Shown piece after piece: positions 47,593 to 57,231 of a stretch of DNA of 64,000 nt. The position numbers and the translations under genes are program-made. Numbering within the stretch: the stretch's first letter is position 1; each line of letters starts with the position of its first letter. The stretch is taken from positions 1,194,782 to 1,258,781 of the forward strand of contig NZ_PPPV01000012.1 of the NCBI RefSeq assembly GCF_002901705.1. Direction: 5' to 3'. Origin of the DNA: Staphylococcus lugdunensis. Its GTDB lineage: Bacteria > Bacillota > Bacilli > Staphylococcales > Staphylococcaceae. The notes below the pieces were generated by a model, which worked only from the letters and a program-made list of their open reading frames with translations, searched no databases and was not told where the DNA came from.

Positions 47593-48912
47593 ATGAATAC
47601 AAACTCAACAGATTTAAAGAAAAATATTGGTTTTTTTGCAGCACTTTCTCTTGTTATGGGATCTGTAATTGGATCAGGTGTATTTTTTAAAGTGTCCAAT
47701 GTAACAGAAGTAACAGGCTCAACAAGTATGGCTATGCTTGTATGGTTCTTAGGTGGTCTCATGACCATTTGTGCGGGACTAACAGGTGCTGAATTGGCTG
47801 CGGCTATCCCAGAAACGGGAGGCCTCACCAAATATATTGAATATACCTATGGTGATTTTTGGGGCTTTTTATCCGGGTGGGCTCAAGCCTTTATTTACTT
47901 CCCAGCCAATATCGCAGCACTAGCGATTGTCTTTGGGACACAACTGATTAATTTGTTTCATTTGAGTCCAGCTTGGATTATTCCCATTGCCTTTCTTAGT
48001 GCTGTATCAATATTAGCATTTAACTGCATGGGTTCTAAAGTCGGTGGTATTCTACAATCCGTAACTTTAGTAATCAAACTTATTCCTATTGCCGTTATCG
48101 TAGTATTCGGCTGGTTCAATAGCAGCAATGTAGACTTCTCATTGTTCCCTATAGAAAACGGCACGCATTCAGGTTTCTTCACAGCACTTGGTAGTGGATT
48201 GCTAGCAACGATGTTTGCATATGATGGCTGGATTCACGTAGGAAATATTGCAGGAGAACTTAAAAATCCACGCAAAGATTTACCTGGCGCTATCGCAATA
48301 GGTATAGGTTGTATTATGCTAGTATATTTATTAATAAATGCTGCATTTTTAATGACATTACCTATTTCTCATATTGCCGGTAACTTAAATGCTGCCAGTG
48401 ATGCTTCTAACCTATTGTTTGGACCAATTGGCGGTAAACTGGTTACCATTGGCATTTTAATATCAGTCTATGGAACAATGAATGGTTATACTATGACAGG
48501 CATGCGTATTCCATACGCAATGGCGCAAAATAATCGCTTGCCATTTAAACGTCTATTCTCAAGCTTAACACCTACAAAAGCACCATGGTTTGGTGGCATG
48601 ATACAAGTAATCATTGCTACAGTAATGATTTTACTTGGCGCTTTTGATACGATTACAAATATGCTGATATTCGTTATATGGTCATTTTATTGTATGGCAT
48701 TTATAGCCGTATTCTTGTTACGACGTCGAGAACCAGAGTTGCCCCGTCCGTACAAAGTGCCATTGTATCCATTTATTCCTGGTATCGCGCTTATTGCCGG
48801 TATATTCGTTCTAGTTAATACCTTAATTACACAACCGATACTAGCGTTTATTGGGATAGCTATTACGTTAGCAGGTACCCCAATATATCTTTATACTAAA
48901 AAAACAACTTAG
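47593..48912 (+). CDS. APC-superfamily amino acid permease (SteT-like)
   Basis: A 439-residue transporter with 12 hydrophobic segments. The TM1 motif VMGSVIGSGVFFKVSNVTE resembles SteT/LAT-type exchangers, and FAYDGWIHVGNIAGELKNPR at TM6 holds the typical IAGE motif. As third gene of the ald–deaminase operon it probably brings in or exchanges threonine, serine or alanine. GGAGG lies eight bases before the ATG. Confidence 0.85.
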   Translation: MNTNSTDLKKNIGFFAALSLVMGSVIGSGVFFKVSNVTEVTGSTSMAMLVWFLGGLMTICAGLTGAELAAAIPETGGLTKYIEYTYGDFWGFLSGWAQAFIYFPANIAALAIVFGTQLINLFHLSPAWIIPIAFLSAVSILAFNCMGSKVGGILQSVTLVIKLIPIAVIVVFGWFNSSNVDFSLFPIENGTHSGFFTALGSGLLATMFAYDGWIHVGNIAGELKNPRKDLPGAIAIGIGCIMLVYLLINAAFLMTLPISHIAGNLNAASDASNLLFGPIGGKLVTIGILISVYGTMNGYTMTGMRIPYAMAQNNRLPFKRLFSSLTPTKAPWFGGMIQVIIATVMILLGAFDTITNMLIFVIWSFYCMAFIAVFLLRRREPELPRPYKVPLYPFIPGIALIAGIFVLVNTLITQPILAFIGIAITLAGTPIYLYTKKTT

Positions 48913-48982
48913 TAGTTGTAGCTAGTATTATAGAAATTAAATATTTATTTATGTAATGGCAACAAATATATTGATACAAATC

Positions 48983-49028
48983 GAGAACACTCTCCAAACC
49001 ATGTTATGGATGAGTGTTCTCTCGTTTT
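48983..49028 (+). terminator. terminator of the ald operon
   Basis: GAGAACACT (48983-48991) pairs with AGTGTTCTC (49013-49021), followed by GTTTTAT. Confidence 0.8.
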
Positions 49029-49119
49029 ATAACTTTAAAATATTACTACACAGTCTACGTATTTTATTATTTAAATAAAATAATTAACCATTGTTTAACT
49101 TCATAGTTTATAAAAAATC

Positions 49120-49155
49120 AAAGAGCTTGTTCCCTTTTTGGGAAACAAGCTCTTT
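49120..49155 (-). terminator. terminator of the small-peptide unit
   Basis: AAAGAGCTTGTTCCC pairs with GGGAAACAAGCTCTTT (one bulged base) around a five-base loop; on the minus strand GATTTTTTATA follows. It is one of the strongest terminators in the window and lies 65 bases after the peptide stop. Confidence 0.9.
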
Positions 49156-49220
49156 AATTAGTGTACTAAACCAAGACGCATCATTTGAGGCTCAGTATAC
49201 TTAAGGAGTTTTTTCGTTGG

Positions 49221-49301
49221 TTATCTTCTAGGTTCACCGTTGACAAGAATACTACGTAAGAAATCAATAACTTTAGTTATGAAACCAAATAAATCATTCA
49301 T
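49221..49301 (-). CDS. 26-residue amphipathic peptide, PSM-like
   Basis: A short frame from ATG 49301 to TAA 49221. The peptide begins MNDLFGFITKVIDFLRS and ends NGEPRR, with no Cys or Trp. Hydrophobic residues at 4, 5, 8, 11, 12, 15, 18, 19 and polar ones at 9, 10, 13, 16, 17 put a clean greasy face on a helix from about 2 to 20, as in phenol-soluble modulins and delta-toxin. Net charge is about +1. GAGGTGAG lies seven to eight bases upstream and a strong terminator follows, so it is a complete small transcription unit. It matches no PSM or type I toxin I can recall, and the charged GEPRR tail is unusual for them. Function is inferred only from the helix pattern. Confidence 0.65.
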   Translation of the reverse strand: MNDLFGFITKVIDFLRSILVNGEPRR

Positions 49302-49549
49302 TTTGCTCACCTCAATATATTATTGTCACTTTTATTTTAATCTCTTCTAAAATCTTTTTGGTTAATTTTTCCTACACAACCACTCTATATACCAAGCTGT
49401 AATTATGATTCAATAATGACACAAAAAAGTATGCGTTGTTGATAAAAAACATTCAGTACCTAAGTATGAATGACATTGTTTTTCTAATCAAAGCTATAAT
49501 TTAATAAAAATGTTAAATTTTCTCTTTTTATTTCAAGAAATTTAAAGCA

Positions 49550-49705
49550 GGTTGAACATAAATCCTAAAATACTTGATACTTAAAAGCATTGAGCTTTGT
49601 CTTAATGACACTTCATATGAATAATGAAGGGAGCGAGAATACGAATTCATAATGAATTCTATCCCGCTCCCTCTTCAACTTGTCAGAGACATTGATGTCC
49701 CATCC
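49550..49705. repeat. intergenic repeat related to the dispersed palindromic family
   Basis: Contains GGTTGAACATAAATCC, then GAAGGGAGCGAGAATACGAATTC, quoted in pieces, with a complementary ATCCCGCTCCCTCTTC (stem 49625-49678) and GACATTGATGTCCC near the end. The GGGAGC...ACGAATTC core is shared with the copies at 12.3 and 43.9 kb, though the long TTTTCAATC hairpin is missing. Confidence 0.55.
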
Positions 49706-49725
49706 TGTTTAATTCTAATAACCTA

Positions 49726-50802
49726 TTAATATTTAGGAACAACCACACGCCAACCGTGTTTATCTTCCAATTTACCACTTTGAATGCCTGTGTAAGTATC
49801 GTATAATTTTTTAGTAATTTCTCCTGGTTCATTATTGTTAATTACAATTTCACGGTCTTCATAACGTAATGTTCCTACTGGTGAAATGACTGCTGCTGTA
49901 CCTGAACCAAACACTTCAGTTAAAGCACCTTTATCGTATGCTTCAAATAATTCATCAACGGATACTTTACGTTCTTCAACTTCATAGCCTAATTCTTTAG
50001 CTAATTCGATGATTGATTTGCGTGTAATACCAGGTAAGATACTACCATTTAATGCTGGCGTAACTACTTTTCCGTTTTCAACGAAGAAGATGTTCATACT
50101 ACCTACTTCTTCAACATATTTTTGTTCAACACCATCTAACCACAATACTTGATCATAACCTAGCTTATTCGCATTACTTTGTGCGAGTAAACTTGCAGCA
50201 TAGTTTCCTGCTACTTTAGCAAATCCAACACCACCGCGTACGGCACGTACATATTCATCTTCGACATAAATCTTTGTTGATTTCAATGTGTCTCCACCAT
50301 AATATGCACCTGATGGTGATAAAATAATTAATAATTTATATTGGTGTGATGGACGCACGCCAAGGATACCTTCCGTTGCAAAAACAAATGGCCGAATATA
50401 TAATGATTGGCCTTCTCCTTCTGGTACCCAGTCGCGTTCTACATCAACTAATTGTTTTAATCCCTCTAATAATACATCTTCATCAATTTTCGGCATCTCT
50501 AAACGTGCTAAAGAATCGTTAATACGTTTAAAGTTTTGGTCTGGACGGAATAAGACAACCTCATCATTCGTTTTATATGCTTTTAACCCTTCAAAAACGG
50601 CTTGTCCATAATGTAAACCTTGTGCGGCTGGTGATACTTCTAATGGTGCATACGGTACGATTTTTAAATCATGCCAACCTTTATCGATATCATAGTCATA
50701 ACTGAGCATGTAATCTGTGAAATATTGTCCAAATCCTAAACCAGCAGTATCTGGTTTTTCTTTAAGTGCTTGACGTTCTACAAATTTTACTTTTTCTGAC
50801 AT
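49726..50802 (-). CDS. ilvE: branched-chain amino acid aminotransferase
   Basis: A 358-residue fold-type IV PLP aminotransferase for leucine, isoleucine and valine. The PLP lysine lies in [17 protein letters not shown], and [12 protein letters not shown] plus [20 protein letters not shown], the latter 20 residues, are family signatures. Length fits the BCAT type II group. It is followed by repeat sequence rather than another gene. Confidence 0.94.
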   Translation of the reverse strand: MSEKVKFVERQALKEKPDTAGLGFGQYFTDYMLSYDYDIDKGWHDLKIVPYAPLEVSPAAQGLHYGQAVFEGLKAYKTNDEVVLFRPDQNFKRINDSLARLEMPKIDEDVLLEGLKQLVDVERDWVPEGEGQSLYIRPFVFATEGILGVRPSHQYKLLIILSPSGAYYGGDTLKSTKIYVEDEYVRAVRGGVGFAKVAGNYAASLLAQSNANKLGYDQVLWLDGVEQKYVEEVGSMNIFFVENGKVVTPALNGSILPGITRKSIIELAKELGYEVEERKVSVDELFEAYDKGALTEVFGSGTAAVISPVGTLRYEDREIVINNNEPGEITKKLYDTYTGIQSGKLEDKHGWRVVVPKY

Positions 50803-50936
50803 GAATATTGCCTCCTAAAAATTTCCGTTATCAATAATTATATGTAATTATAGCAATCTCAACGGCGTCTTTCAATAAATTTTCTAAAAATTCAAAATAT
50901 ATCAGAATATTAACCGTTATTTAACAAGCATAACAA

Positions 50937-50981
50937 AACTCTTACCCCTTAAGCATTTTTCAAGCTTATGAGGTAAGAGTT
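50937..50981 (-). terminator. terminator of the TDH-like epimerase gene
   Basis: AACTCTTACC...TTAAGC pairs with GCTTAT...GGTAAGAGTT; on the minus strand TTGTTATG follows. Confidence 0.7.
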
Positions 50982-51022
50982 ATCCTATTTTTTATTGATA
51001 TGCATCGTGTTTGAAGATATAT

Positions 51023-51976
51023 TTATATTTTGTCTTTCGCTTCAATTGCTCGAAGCATAATCTTAGTCATCTTAGGTAAATCGTATTGAGGATTAAAGCC
51101 CCATTCATTGCGTGAACAACTTGTATCAATACTGTCAGGCCAAGTATCCGCAATGCCTTGACGATCTGGATCCACTTCATAATCTAAAACAAAATTTGGA
51201 TAGTATTGTTGAATCGCTTCTTTGAGCATTTCTGGTTCAAAGCTCATTGCACTAAGATTATAACCATTGCGTGTTACTAAATTTTCACTATCTGCTTCCA
51301 TTAGTTTGATGATGGCATCAATCGCGTCATCCATAAACATCATATCCATATATGTGTCTTTAGCTATATAGCTAGTGTAACGCCCTTCACGAACAGCTTT
51401 AAAGTATATTTCAACAGCATAATCAGTCGTGCCGCCCCCTGGTTCTTTAACATAAGATATAAGCCCTGGAAATCTGACACTACGTGTATCTACACCAAAC
51501 TTTTCATAGTAATATTGGCATAATAATTCTCCAGCTACTTTATTCACACCATACATCGTTGTTGGTCGTTGGATGGTCACTTGTGGCGTATTTACTTTTG
51601 GTGTTGAGCTACCAAAAGCACCTATTGAACTTGGCGTAAAGAAGTGCAAGTCATATTCTCTTGCTGCTTCTAGCGCGTTCATAAGTCCACCCATATTTAA
51701 TTCCCATGCTAATAACGGTTTTTTCTCAGCAGTCGCTGATAATAAAGCAGCCATATGCATCAATGAATCTGCTTCAAAATCCTTAACAATCTCAAACATA
51801 CGATCCTTATCAGTCACATCTAAAATTTCAAAAGGACCATCTTTCACAGGTGAATCTGCTTCAGGCTCTCTAATATCAGTAGCTAAAACATTGTCTGTGC
51901 CATAAATTTCTCTACATTTACCTACTAATTCCGTACCAATTTGTCCTAAAGCACCCGTAATCATTATTCTTTTCAT
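51023..51976 (-). CDS. NAD-dependent epimerase / L-threonine 3-dehydrogenase-like protein
   Basis: A 317-residue extended short-chain dehydrogenase. The NAD loop is [15 protein letters not shown], the catalytic YxxxK is in [16 protein letters not shown], and the serine is in [16 protein letters not shown]-type threonine dehydrogenases (TDH2) have exactly this layout and the same length, oxidising threonine to 2-amino-3-ketobutyrate. A kbl gene, whose product splits that compound, lies 3.5 kb away on the same strand, supporting the TDH role. It has its own terminator. Confidence 0.82.
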   Translation of the reverse strand: MKRIMITGALGQIGTELVGKCREIYGTDNVLATDIREPEADSPVKDGPFEILDVTDKDRMFEIVKDFEADSLMHMAALLSATAEKKPLLAWELNMGGLMNALEAAREYDLHFFTPSSIGAFGSSTPKVNTPQVTIQRPTTMYGVNKVAGELLCQYYYEKFGVDTRSVRFPGLISYVKEPGGGTTDYAVEIYFKAVREGRYTSYIAKDTYMDMMFMDDAIDAIIKLMEADSENLVTRNGYNLSAMSFEPEMLKEAIQQYYPNFVLDYEVDPDRQGIADTWPDSIDTSCSRNEWGFNPQYDLPKMTKIMLRAIEAKDKI

Positions 51977-52307
51977 AAAAATATACGCTCCCTTTGTTTT
52001 TGCTAAAAGTATTTTTGTCCTTACTATATGTACATTACCTGTATTTACACAAATATTATAATATAAAAACGCTTACATGTATATACACAAAGTACATTTT
52101 TACTAACTAATTTTAAAATATTAGCTTTTTAATTCATCAAATATTCAATTTATTATAAATATGATTGTTATTAAGTGATATTTCGATACTCATTAAACAT
52201 TCGAAACTAGGTTCTTTTCATTCAATAATAGATCCTGATATAAAAATTCACAGTAATTACATATTGTTTTTTGATTTACGTTGTGCTAAATTAAAATTTA
52301 TAAATAA

Positions 52308-52471
52308 AAGGCAGTCCTAGTTTTACTTCATTGCCTTGTGATTTTACAGTTCATTGTAAAACTATTTATAAACTTTTGACGCCGGGTAGAAAACAGGGAC
52401 AATAATATGTATGTTTTCTACCCAACAATAGCAATTGGGAATATGCTGCACTTTTAAGTGTACGCTATTCC
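52308..52471. other. cluster of three hairpins upstream of the LysE exporter
   Basis: AAGGCA/TGCCTT at 52308-52336, a perfect 12-base stem GGGTAGAAAACA / TGTTTTCTACCC (52384-52423) and GGAATA...CACTT / AAGTG...TATTCC (52438-52471) occur in succession. None is followed by a T-run. The remainder of 51977-52675 shows no gene. A structured leader, a small RNA or a relic element are all possible. Confidence 0.4.
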
Positions 52472-52675
52472 TTGATGTCTATTGCATTATCTTTATTAAT
52501 TAGCAATTACTTAATCCACTAATTTTTAGCCATCATAATCTTCTAAATCTAAACTCATTTATTGCGACTGACTCATTTTTAAGCGCATAAGATGTCAGGC
52601 GTTTCCGACAATGTCTTTACCACTTATTGAACTTATAATATGCTGAGTAAATTCTTGAAAGGACGTGTTACTCAC

Positions 52676-53299
52676 ATGTTTCAAGCAATCTCCCATGGCT
52701 TTTTATTAGCATTAGGCTTAATTTTACCTTTAGGCGCACAGAATGTCTTTGTGTTTAATCAAGGCGCTAATCATAAGCATTTCATAAGCACACTGCCTGT
52801 CATTATCACAGCAGGATTGTGTGATAGCGTGTTAATATTGCTAGCCGTTCTAGGCGTATCACTTATCTTAATCTCACTGCCTATGTTACAACTCGTCATT
52901 TTTCTTGTTGGCTTCATTTTTTTATTATATATCGCTAGGTCATTGTGGCGTGAACAACCGGCTGATTTAAAATCACAACCTCCTATGTCTGCTAAGAAGC
53001 AAATTAGTTTTACTTTATCAGTATCATTACTTAATCCACATGCTATTATGGATACTATTGGAGTCATTGGTACAAGTTCAACATTATATCAAGGTCTAGA
53101 CAAATGGTGGTTTACATTTGCAACAATAAGTGTTTCTTGGTTTTGGTTTATTTTATTAGCAATTATTGGTAAAGTCATCGGTCATCTCGATAAAACAGGT
53201 AAATATATCATCCTGTTAAATAAGATTTCAAGTCTTATTATTTTAATTGTCGCCTGTATTATTGTTAAAAATATGATTCAGTTAATCATAAAGATATAA
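52676..53299 (+). CDS. LysE-family amino acid exporter (ArgO-like)
   Basis: A 207-residue inner-membrane exporter with six hydrophobic segments. LGLILPLGAQNVFVFNQGAN near residue 10-30 is the LysE/ArgO signature, and SVSLLNPHAIMDTIGVIGT is the second conserved block. It exports lysine or arginine in characterised homologues. ATG at 52676 has GGA 12 bases upstream, a long spacing; an alternative start at 52640 lacks a site. Confidence 0.85.
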   Translation: MFQAISHGFLLALGLILPLGAQNVFVFNQGANHKHFISTLPVIITAGLCDSVLILLAVLGVSLILISLPMLQLVIFLVGFIFLLYIARSLWREQPADLKSQPPMSAKKQISFTLSVSLLNPHAIMDTIGVIGTSSTLYQGLDKWWFTFATISVSWFWFILLAIIGKVIGHLDKTGKYIILLNKISSLIILIVACIIVKNMIQLIIKI

Positions 53300-53349
53300 A
53301 AAAGATGATAAATGGCCTATTGAGACAAACCTTCTATCATCCTTTATTT

Positions 53350-53769
53350 TTACGATACATAACCTTCATAATCGTAAGTTGCTCTATTTTTCAACAGTTC
53401 TGCTAAACTTTGTTGATAATAAATTAATTTCTCATCCGCTTCTCTTATCGTCATCCAACGTACTGTGGATATTTCATTTGGCACCTGGATTTGAGTCGCA
53501 AATGACGTAACCGTTACACGAAACATAAAGAATAGTGTGTGGACATCCATGGATCGTGACTTGCCCTCATTAATACTTAATATATCACCAATTTGTCCTT
53601 CCAAACCTGTTTCTTCCATAATTTCTCTCTTTACAGCCTCTACTAACGTTTCTTCCGGCTCAACTTTACCTCCAGGCAATGACCAACCTCCACCGTCTGT
53701 GTTATGTACAAGTAAGACTTGTCCATCTTCATTTTGAATTAATGCATATACAACTTTTAATTCTTTCAT
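53350..53769 (-). CDS. Nudix hydrolase (MutT-like)
   Basis: A 139-residue Nudix protein with the full Nudix box [18 protein letters not shown] and MEETG right after it. It hydrolyses nucleoside diphosphates linked to another group; the true substrate is not predictable. It lies ten bases after the GNAT gene on the same strand and may be cotranscribed with it. Confidence 0.88.
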   Translation of the reverse strand: MKELKVVYALIQNEDGQVLLVHNTDGGGWSLPGGKVEPEETLVEAVKREIMEETGLEGQIGDILSINEGKSRSMDVHTLFFMFRVTVTSFATQIQVPNEISTVRWMTIREADEKLIYYQQSLAELLKNRATYDYEGYVS

Positions 53770-53779
53770 ATTTTAACCT

Positions 53780-54286
53780 TCAATCATTCGGAATTTCAAA
53801 ACGGCTGACTAACTGCCCATTTTTCTTAATATAAGGTGCTATTTCATAGCCAGCACAATGCTTTATAACTGCTTGAGACGCATAATTTTTAGGATTGCAC
53901 GTCATTAAAACTTTATCAACATTCAATTCTTTCAATATTTTCTTCGCTTCTTTGAGCATATATAAAGCGATGCCTTGACCTCTCTGAGATTTCACTACAC
54001 CATAACCTACATGACCGCCTATATTGGTCAAACGTTGATTTAACTGATGTCGAATATCTACCGCACCAACAATTTCATCATTTTTAAAACAAAATAGTGT
54101 TGTTGTAGGAACCCAATCCTTATGTACACCTTTGTTATTCAATTCCTCAACCATATGTTTAAAGGAAGTGTAGTTGGCTAAATCAGTATTGTTAGGCACA
54201 ATCGGTTCATTGTTATGATACCACGCTTCTACATAATGTCTTAAAGCAACTTCATCTTTGTTGCGTAATGGTCTCAGTTCTAACAT
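53780..54286 (-). CDS. GNAT family N-acetyltransferase
   Basis: A 168-residue acetyltransferase of the tRNA/protein-amine GNAT type. The acetyl-CoA loop is VKSQRGQGIALYMLKEAK near residues 98-115, followed by KVLMTCNPKNYASQAVIKHC, the beta-5 and alpha-4 region. Acceptor unknown. It precedes the Nudix gene. Confidence 0.84.
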   Translation of the reverse strand: MLELRPLRNKDEVALRHYVEAWYHNNEPIVPNNTDLANYTSFKHMVEELNNKGVHKDWVPTTTLFCFKNDEIVGAVDIRHQLNQRLTNIGGHVGYGVVKSQRGQGIALYMLKEAKKILKELNVDKVLMTCNPKNYASQAVIKHCAGYEIAPYIKKNGQLVSRFEIPND

Positions 54287-54394
54287 ACAAAATATCTCTC
54301 TTTCATTAATTTAATTGCCGTTATTAGCTTTAGTTTAGACTAACAATCTTTACGTTTGGTGTTGTGTTAATTTATTTTTATTGAAGCACTTGTT

Positions 54395-55369
54395 TCAACA
54401 TATTTTATGATTTTTATTGCTGTTTTTTAGTGCTTTCTTATAAAAATAATGTGCAACGACAATATCGACAATTGCTAATCCAACTGATTTAAATAGCGTT
54501 ACTTCTTTATTGTCTTCACGTCCTAGAATGTTTCCCGCTACAATATCACCTAACTCTCCATACAGTGAGTTTACTGTAATTAAACCTTCATCTTGTGGTA
54601 CTTTTAAATCCCCTGTCTCTTCCATGGCTGCTTCAACCGATTCTACAACAATTTTATTAGCAACTAACATTGATTCTGATGGTAATTCTTGCATATCTGG
54701 CTTAAATGAACCTACCGCATTTAAATGCACTCCAGGCTTTAGCGAACGAGAATAAACTGGGTAACTAGAATTCGTAGCAGTTACAATAATGTCGGCTTTT
54801 TCCATAGCATCATCGGCCACATTAAAAACTTTTGTTGTAACGTGATATTTTTTAGCAACTGTATCTGCGAATTGATTGGCTTTTTCTTTAGTACGACTTG
54901 AAAAATGAACAGTATCTATATTTCTCACTGCCATAACTGCAGCCACTAATCCTTGTGCTTGGTCCCCTGCACCTATCACGCATAATGTTTTAGCTTCTTC
55001 ACGTGCTAAGTATTTAGTTGCAACACCGGAAATAGCACCTGTGCGAATTTTGGTTAAATAATTCCCATCTAACACAGCTAGTGTTTCTCCAGTCTCATAG
55101 TCACTTAATAATACAGAACCAGTAATTGTTTTTTTACCTTTTTCAGGATTTTCTGGTGCAAATGTTACAGTTTTGATACCAACAATTTTTAACTCATCTG
55201 AAAGCGCAGGCATAACCAAATATTTATTTTCATTATTAAATGGTAATACATAGCGTAATGGTGTTTCTGTCTTTCCCTCTGAAAAAGCTTTCAGTGCATG
55301 AGCAACTTCATCGATCACTTCTTTCATATTCAATAATTGCTGTTGATCTTGTTCATTTATAACTAACAT
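54395..55369 (-). CDS. ornithine cyclodeaminase / mu-crystallin family protein
   Basis: A 324-residue NAD(P)-binding protein. The dinucleotide loop is LCVIGAGDQAQGLVAAVMAV, and ALSDELKIVGIKTVTFAPEN and VGLAIVDIVVAHYFY are family features. Members include ornithine cyclodeaminase, alanine dehydrogenase of archaea and opine-type or ketimine reductases, including SbnB. The residues seen do not choose between these. ATG at 55369 follows GGAGG by seven bases; the frame from 55387 includes the site. Confidence 0.83.
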   Translation of the reverse strand: MLVINEQDQQQLLNMKEVIDEVAHALKAFSEGKTETPLRYVLPFNNENKYLVMPALSDELKIVGIKTVTFAPENPEKGKKTITGSVLLSDYETGETLAVLDGNYLTKIRTGAISGVATKYLAREEAKTLCVIGAGDQAQGLVAAVMAVRNIDTVHFSSRTKEKANQFADTVAKKYHVTTKVFNVADDAMEKADIIVTATNSSYPVYSRSLKPGVHLNAVGSFKPDMQELPSESMLVANKIVVESVEAAMEETGDLKVPQDEGLITVNSLYGELGDIVAGNILGREDNKEVTLFKSVGLAIVDIVVAHYFYKKALKNSNKNHKIC

Positions 55370-55471
55370 TCCCAGACCTCCATACAAGTGTGTTTACGCA
55401 TTTCAGTTTAGCATTTCACTCCATAAAAAACATCCACTAGCTTTGTAGCCAGTGGATAATGATAGTTTACA

Positions 55472-56662
55472 CTATTCGATTGTGCCTAATGCTTTACCTA
55501 CTTTTTCATAAGCCGCAATTGCTTTATCTAACATTTCTTTCGTATGCGCTGCAGTAGGCATATTTCTTACTCGACCAGTGCCACGTGGTACTGTTGGAAA
55601 GACGATTGATTTTACATATATACCTTCGTCTTTTAAGCGTTTACTAAATTCTTGAGTTTCTTTTTCATCTCCAATAATAACCGGAGTAATTGGTGTCTCT
55701 GATTCACCTGTATTAAAGCCGAGTTTTGCTAATCCGTCTTTTAGATATCGTGCATTATCCCAGAGTTTGTCATGCAACTCAGTAGAAGCCATTAATTTTT
55801 TTACAGCTTCTGTAATAGCTTTAGTATCACCAGGGGCTAATGATGTAGAGAATAAAAATGGTCTAGATTGTGCCTTTAACCAATCTATTAACGCTTTCGT
55901 ACCTGCTACGTAACCACCAACAACACCAATGGCCTTAGAAAGTGTACCGATTTGGAAATCAATCTTATCTTGTAAACCAAAATGTTTAACGGTTCCAGCA
56001 CCATTACCCATAACTCCTGAACCATGTGCATCATCCACATAAGTGATTAAACCAAACTCTTCAGCAATTTCTACAATTTCAGGTAACTTGGCAACATCAC
56101 CATCCATGCTAAATACGCCATCAGTAATATACATTACTTTATTATATTTACCAGATTCAACAGCCTCTTTAGCTTTAGCTCTTAAGTCATCCATATCTGA
56201 GTGATTTACACGAATGATTTTAGCTTTAGATAATCGGCAACCATCAATAATTGAAGCATGGTTTAATTCATCTGATAAAATCGCGTCATTTTTGTTCATG
56301 ACTGCCGAAATTGCAGCCATATTGCAATTAAACCCAGATTGATATGCGATGGCTGCTTCAGTTCCTTTAAATTGCGCTAATGTTTCTTCTAACTCATCAT
56401 GTAAGTCTAATGTGCCATTAATTGAGCGTACAGCACCTGCGCCTACACCATGTGAATCGATTGCAGATTTAGCTGCCGTTTTTAAATCTTCGTTAGTAGC
56501 CAGTCCTAAGTAATTATTTGAAGATAGGTTAATATACGTTTTACCATTAATAGTAATTTCAGGACCATTGGCACCTTCGATTGAATCGATTTCATTATAT
56601 AAACCGTTGTCTTTTAAATATTGAATATTTTCTTCTAAAAAGTTGTGTAATGATTGAACCAC
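55472..56662 (-). CDS. kbl: 2-amino-3-ketobutyrate CoA ligase (glycine C-acetyltransferase)
   Basis: A 396-residue alpha-oxoamine synthase family PLP enzyme that splits 2-amino-3-ketobutyrate with CoA into glycine and acetyl-Co[35 protein letters not shown] and the PLP lysine in [17 protein letters not shown] are present. GTG at 56662 follows GGGGGAC; the longer frame to 56701 reads through that site. The recalled S. aureus protein starts at the same place (MVQSLHEFL). With the TDH-like enzyme it would form the threonine-to-glycine route. Confidence 0.9.
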   Translation of the reverse strand: MVQSLHNFLEENIQYLKDNGLYNEIDSIEGANGPEITINGKTYINLSSNNYLGLATNEDLKTAAKSAIDSHGVGAGAVRSINGTLDLHDELEETLAQFKGTEAAIAYQSGFNCNMAAISAVMNKNDAILSDELNHASIIDGCRLSKAKIIRVNHSDMDDLRAKAKEAVESGKYNKVMYITDGVFSMDGDVAKLPEIVEIAEEFGLITYVDDAHGSGVMGNGAGTVKHFGLQDKIDFQIGTLSKAIGVVGGYVAGTKALIDWLKAQSRPFLFSTSLAPGDTKAITEAVKKLMASTELHDKLWDNARYLKDGLAKLGFNTGESETPITPVIIGDEKETQEFSKRLKDEGIYVKSIVFPTVPRGTGRVRNMPTAAHTKEMLDKAIAAYEKVGKALGTIE

Positions 56663-57231
56663 AAATATGTCCCCCTTGTATTCGAATTTCACATTTATCA
56701 TACCTTATTTTAATCGCTCATGAAAGCCTTATCATTATTGCAGTATGATTATTTTTTCATTTATTAAATCAATCCCTCAGTTTGGGATATAACTGTAACG
56801 AATTAAAATAGCACTGTCAAAGTATTTCTTTCGAGTGTTATTTCTAACTAAAGGGATTAAAACTGAAGTTTCTATTAATAGTTTATGATGCCTCATGTTA
56901 TCGTTTTTATACATAAAGTAGCTCGTTCATTTTGTTTAGTAACATTGATTAAATGCTATAAAAGTTCCTTGTTTTTTTAAAGTATTTTAAATATGAAAAC
57001 TCATATAAATACCCTGTATTTTAGTGAGACACTTAAGCGAATAGGACAAGCTGAAACTTCCCCTAAGCAAGCGAGTCAATCATACGGAATATTATTGTGA
57101 AATTTATGTCCAGCCTAATATAAAAATGGCATAATCAATTTTATAAATAAAAGATTTTTATTCACATCTATATCGCTCGTGCAGAGTCTGATATACTAAG
57201 AAATACGAACATAATGGAGGAAGTGAAACAC
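56663..57231. other. long gene-free stretch between kbl and the amidohydrolase
   Basis: About 570 bases, A+T-rich, with CTAAGCAAGCGAGT near 57060 and TTTATGTCCAGCCTA near 57110, motifs shared with dispersed intergenic repeats (compare CTAAGCAAGTGAGC at 63.57 kb). Promoters of kbl and of the amidohydrolase must lie here. No coding frame was found. Confidence 0.5.
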
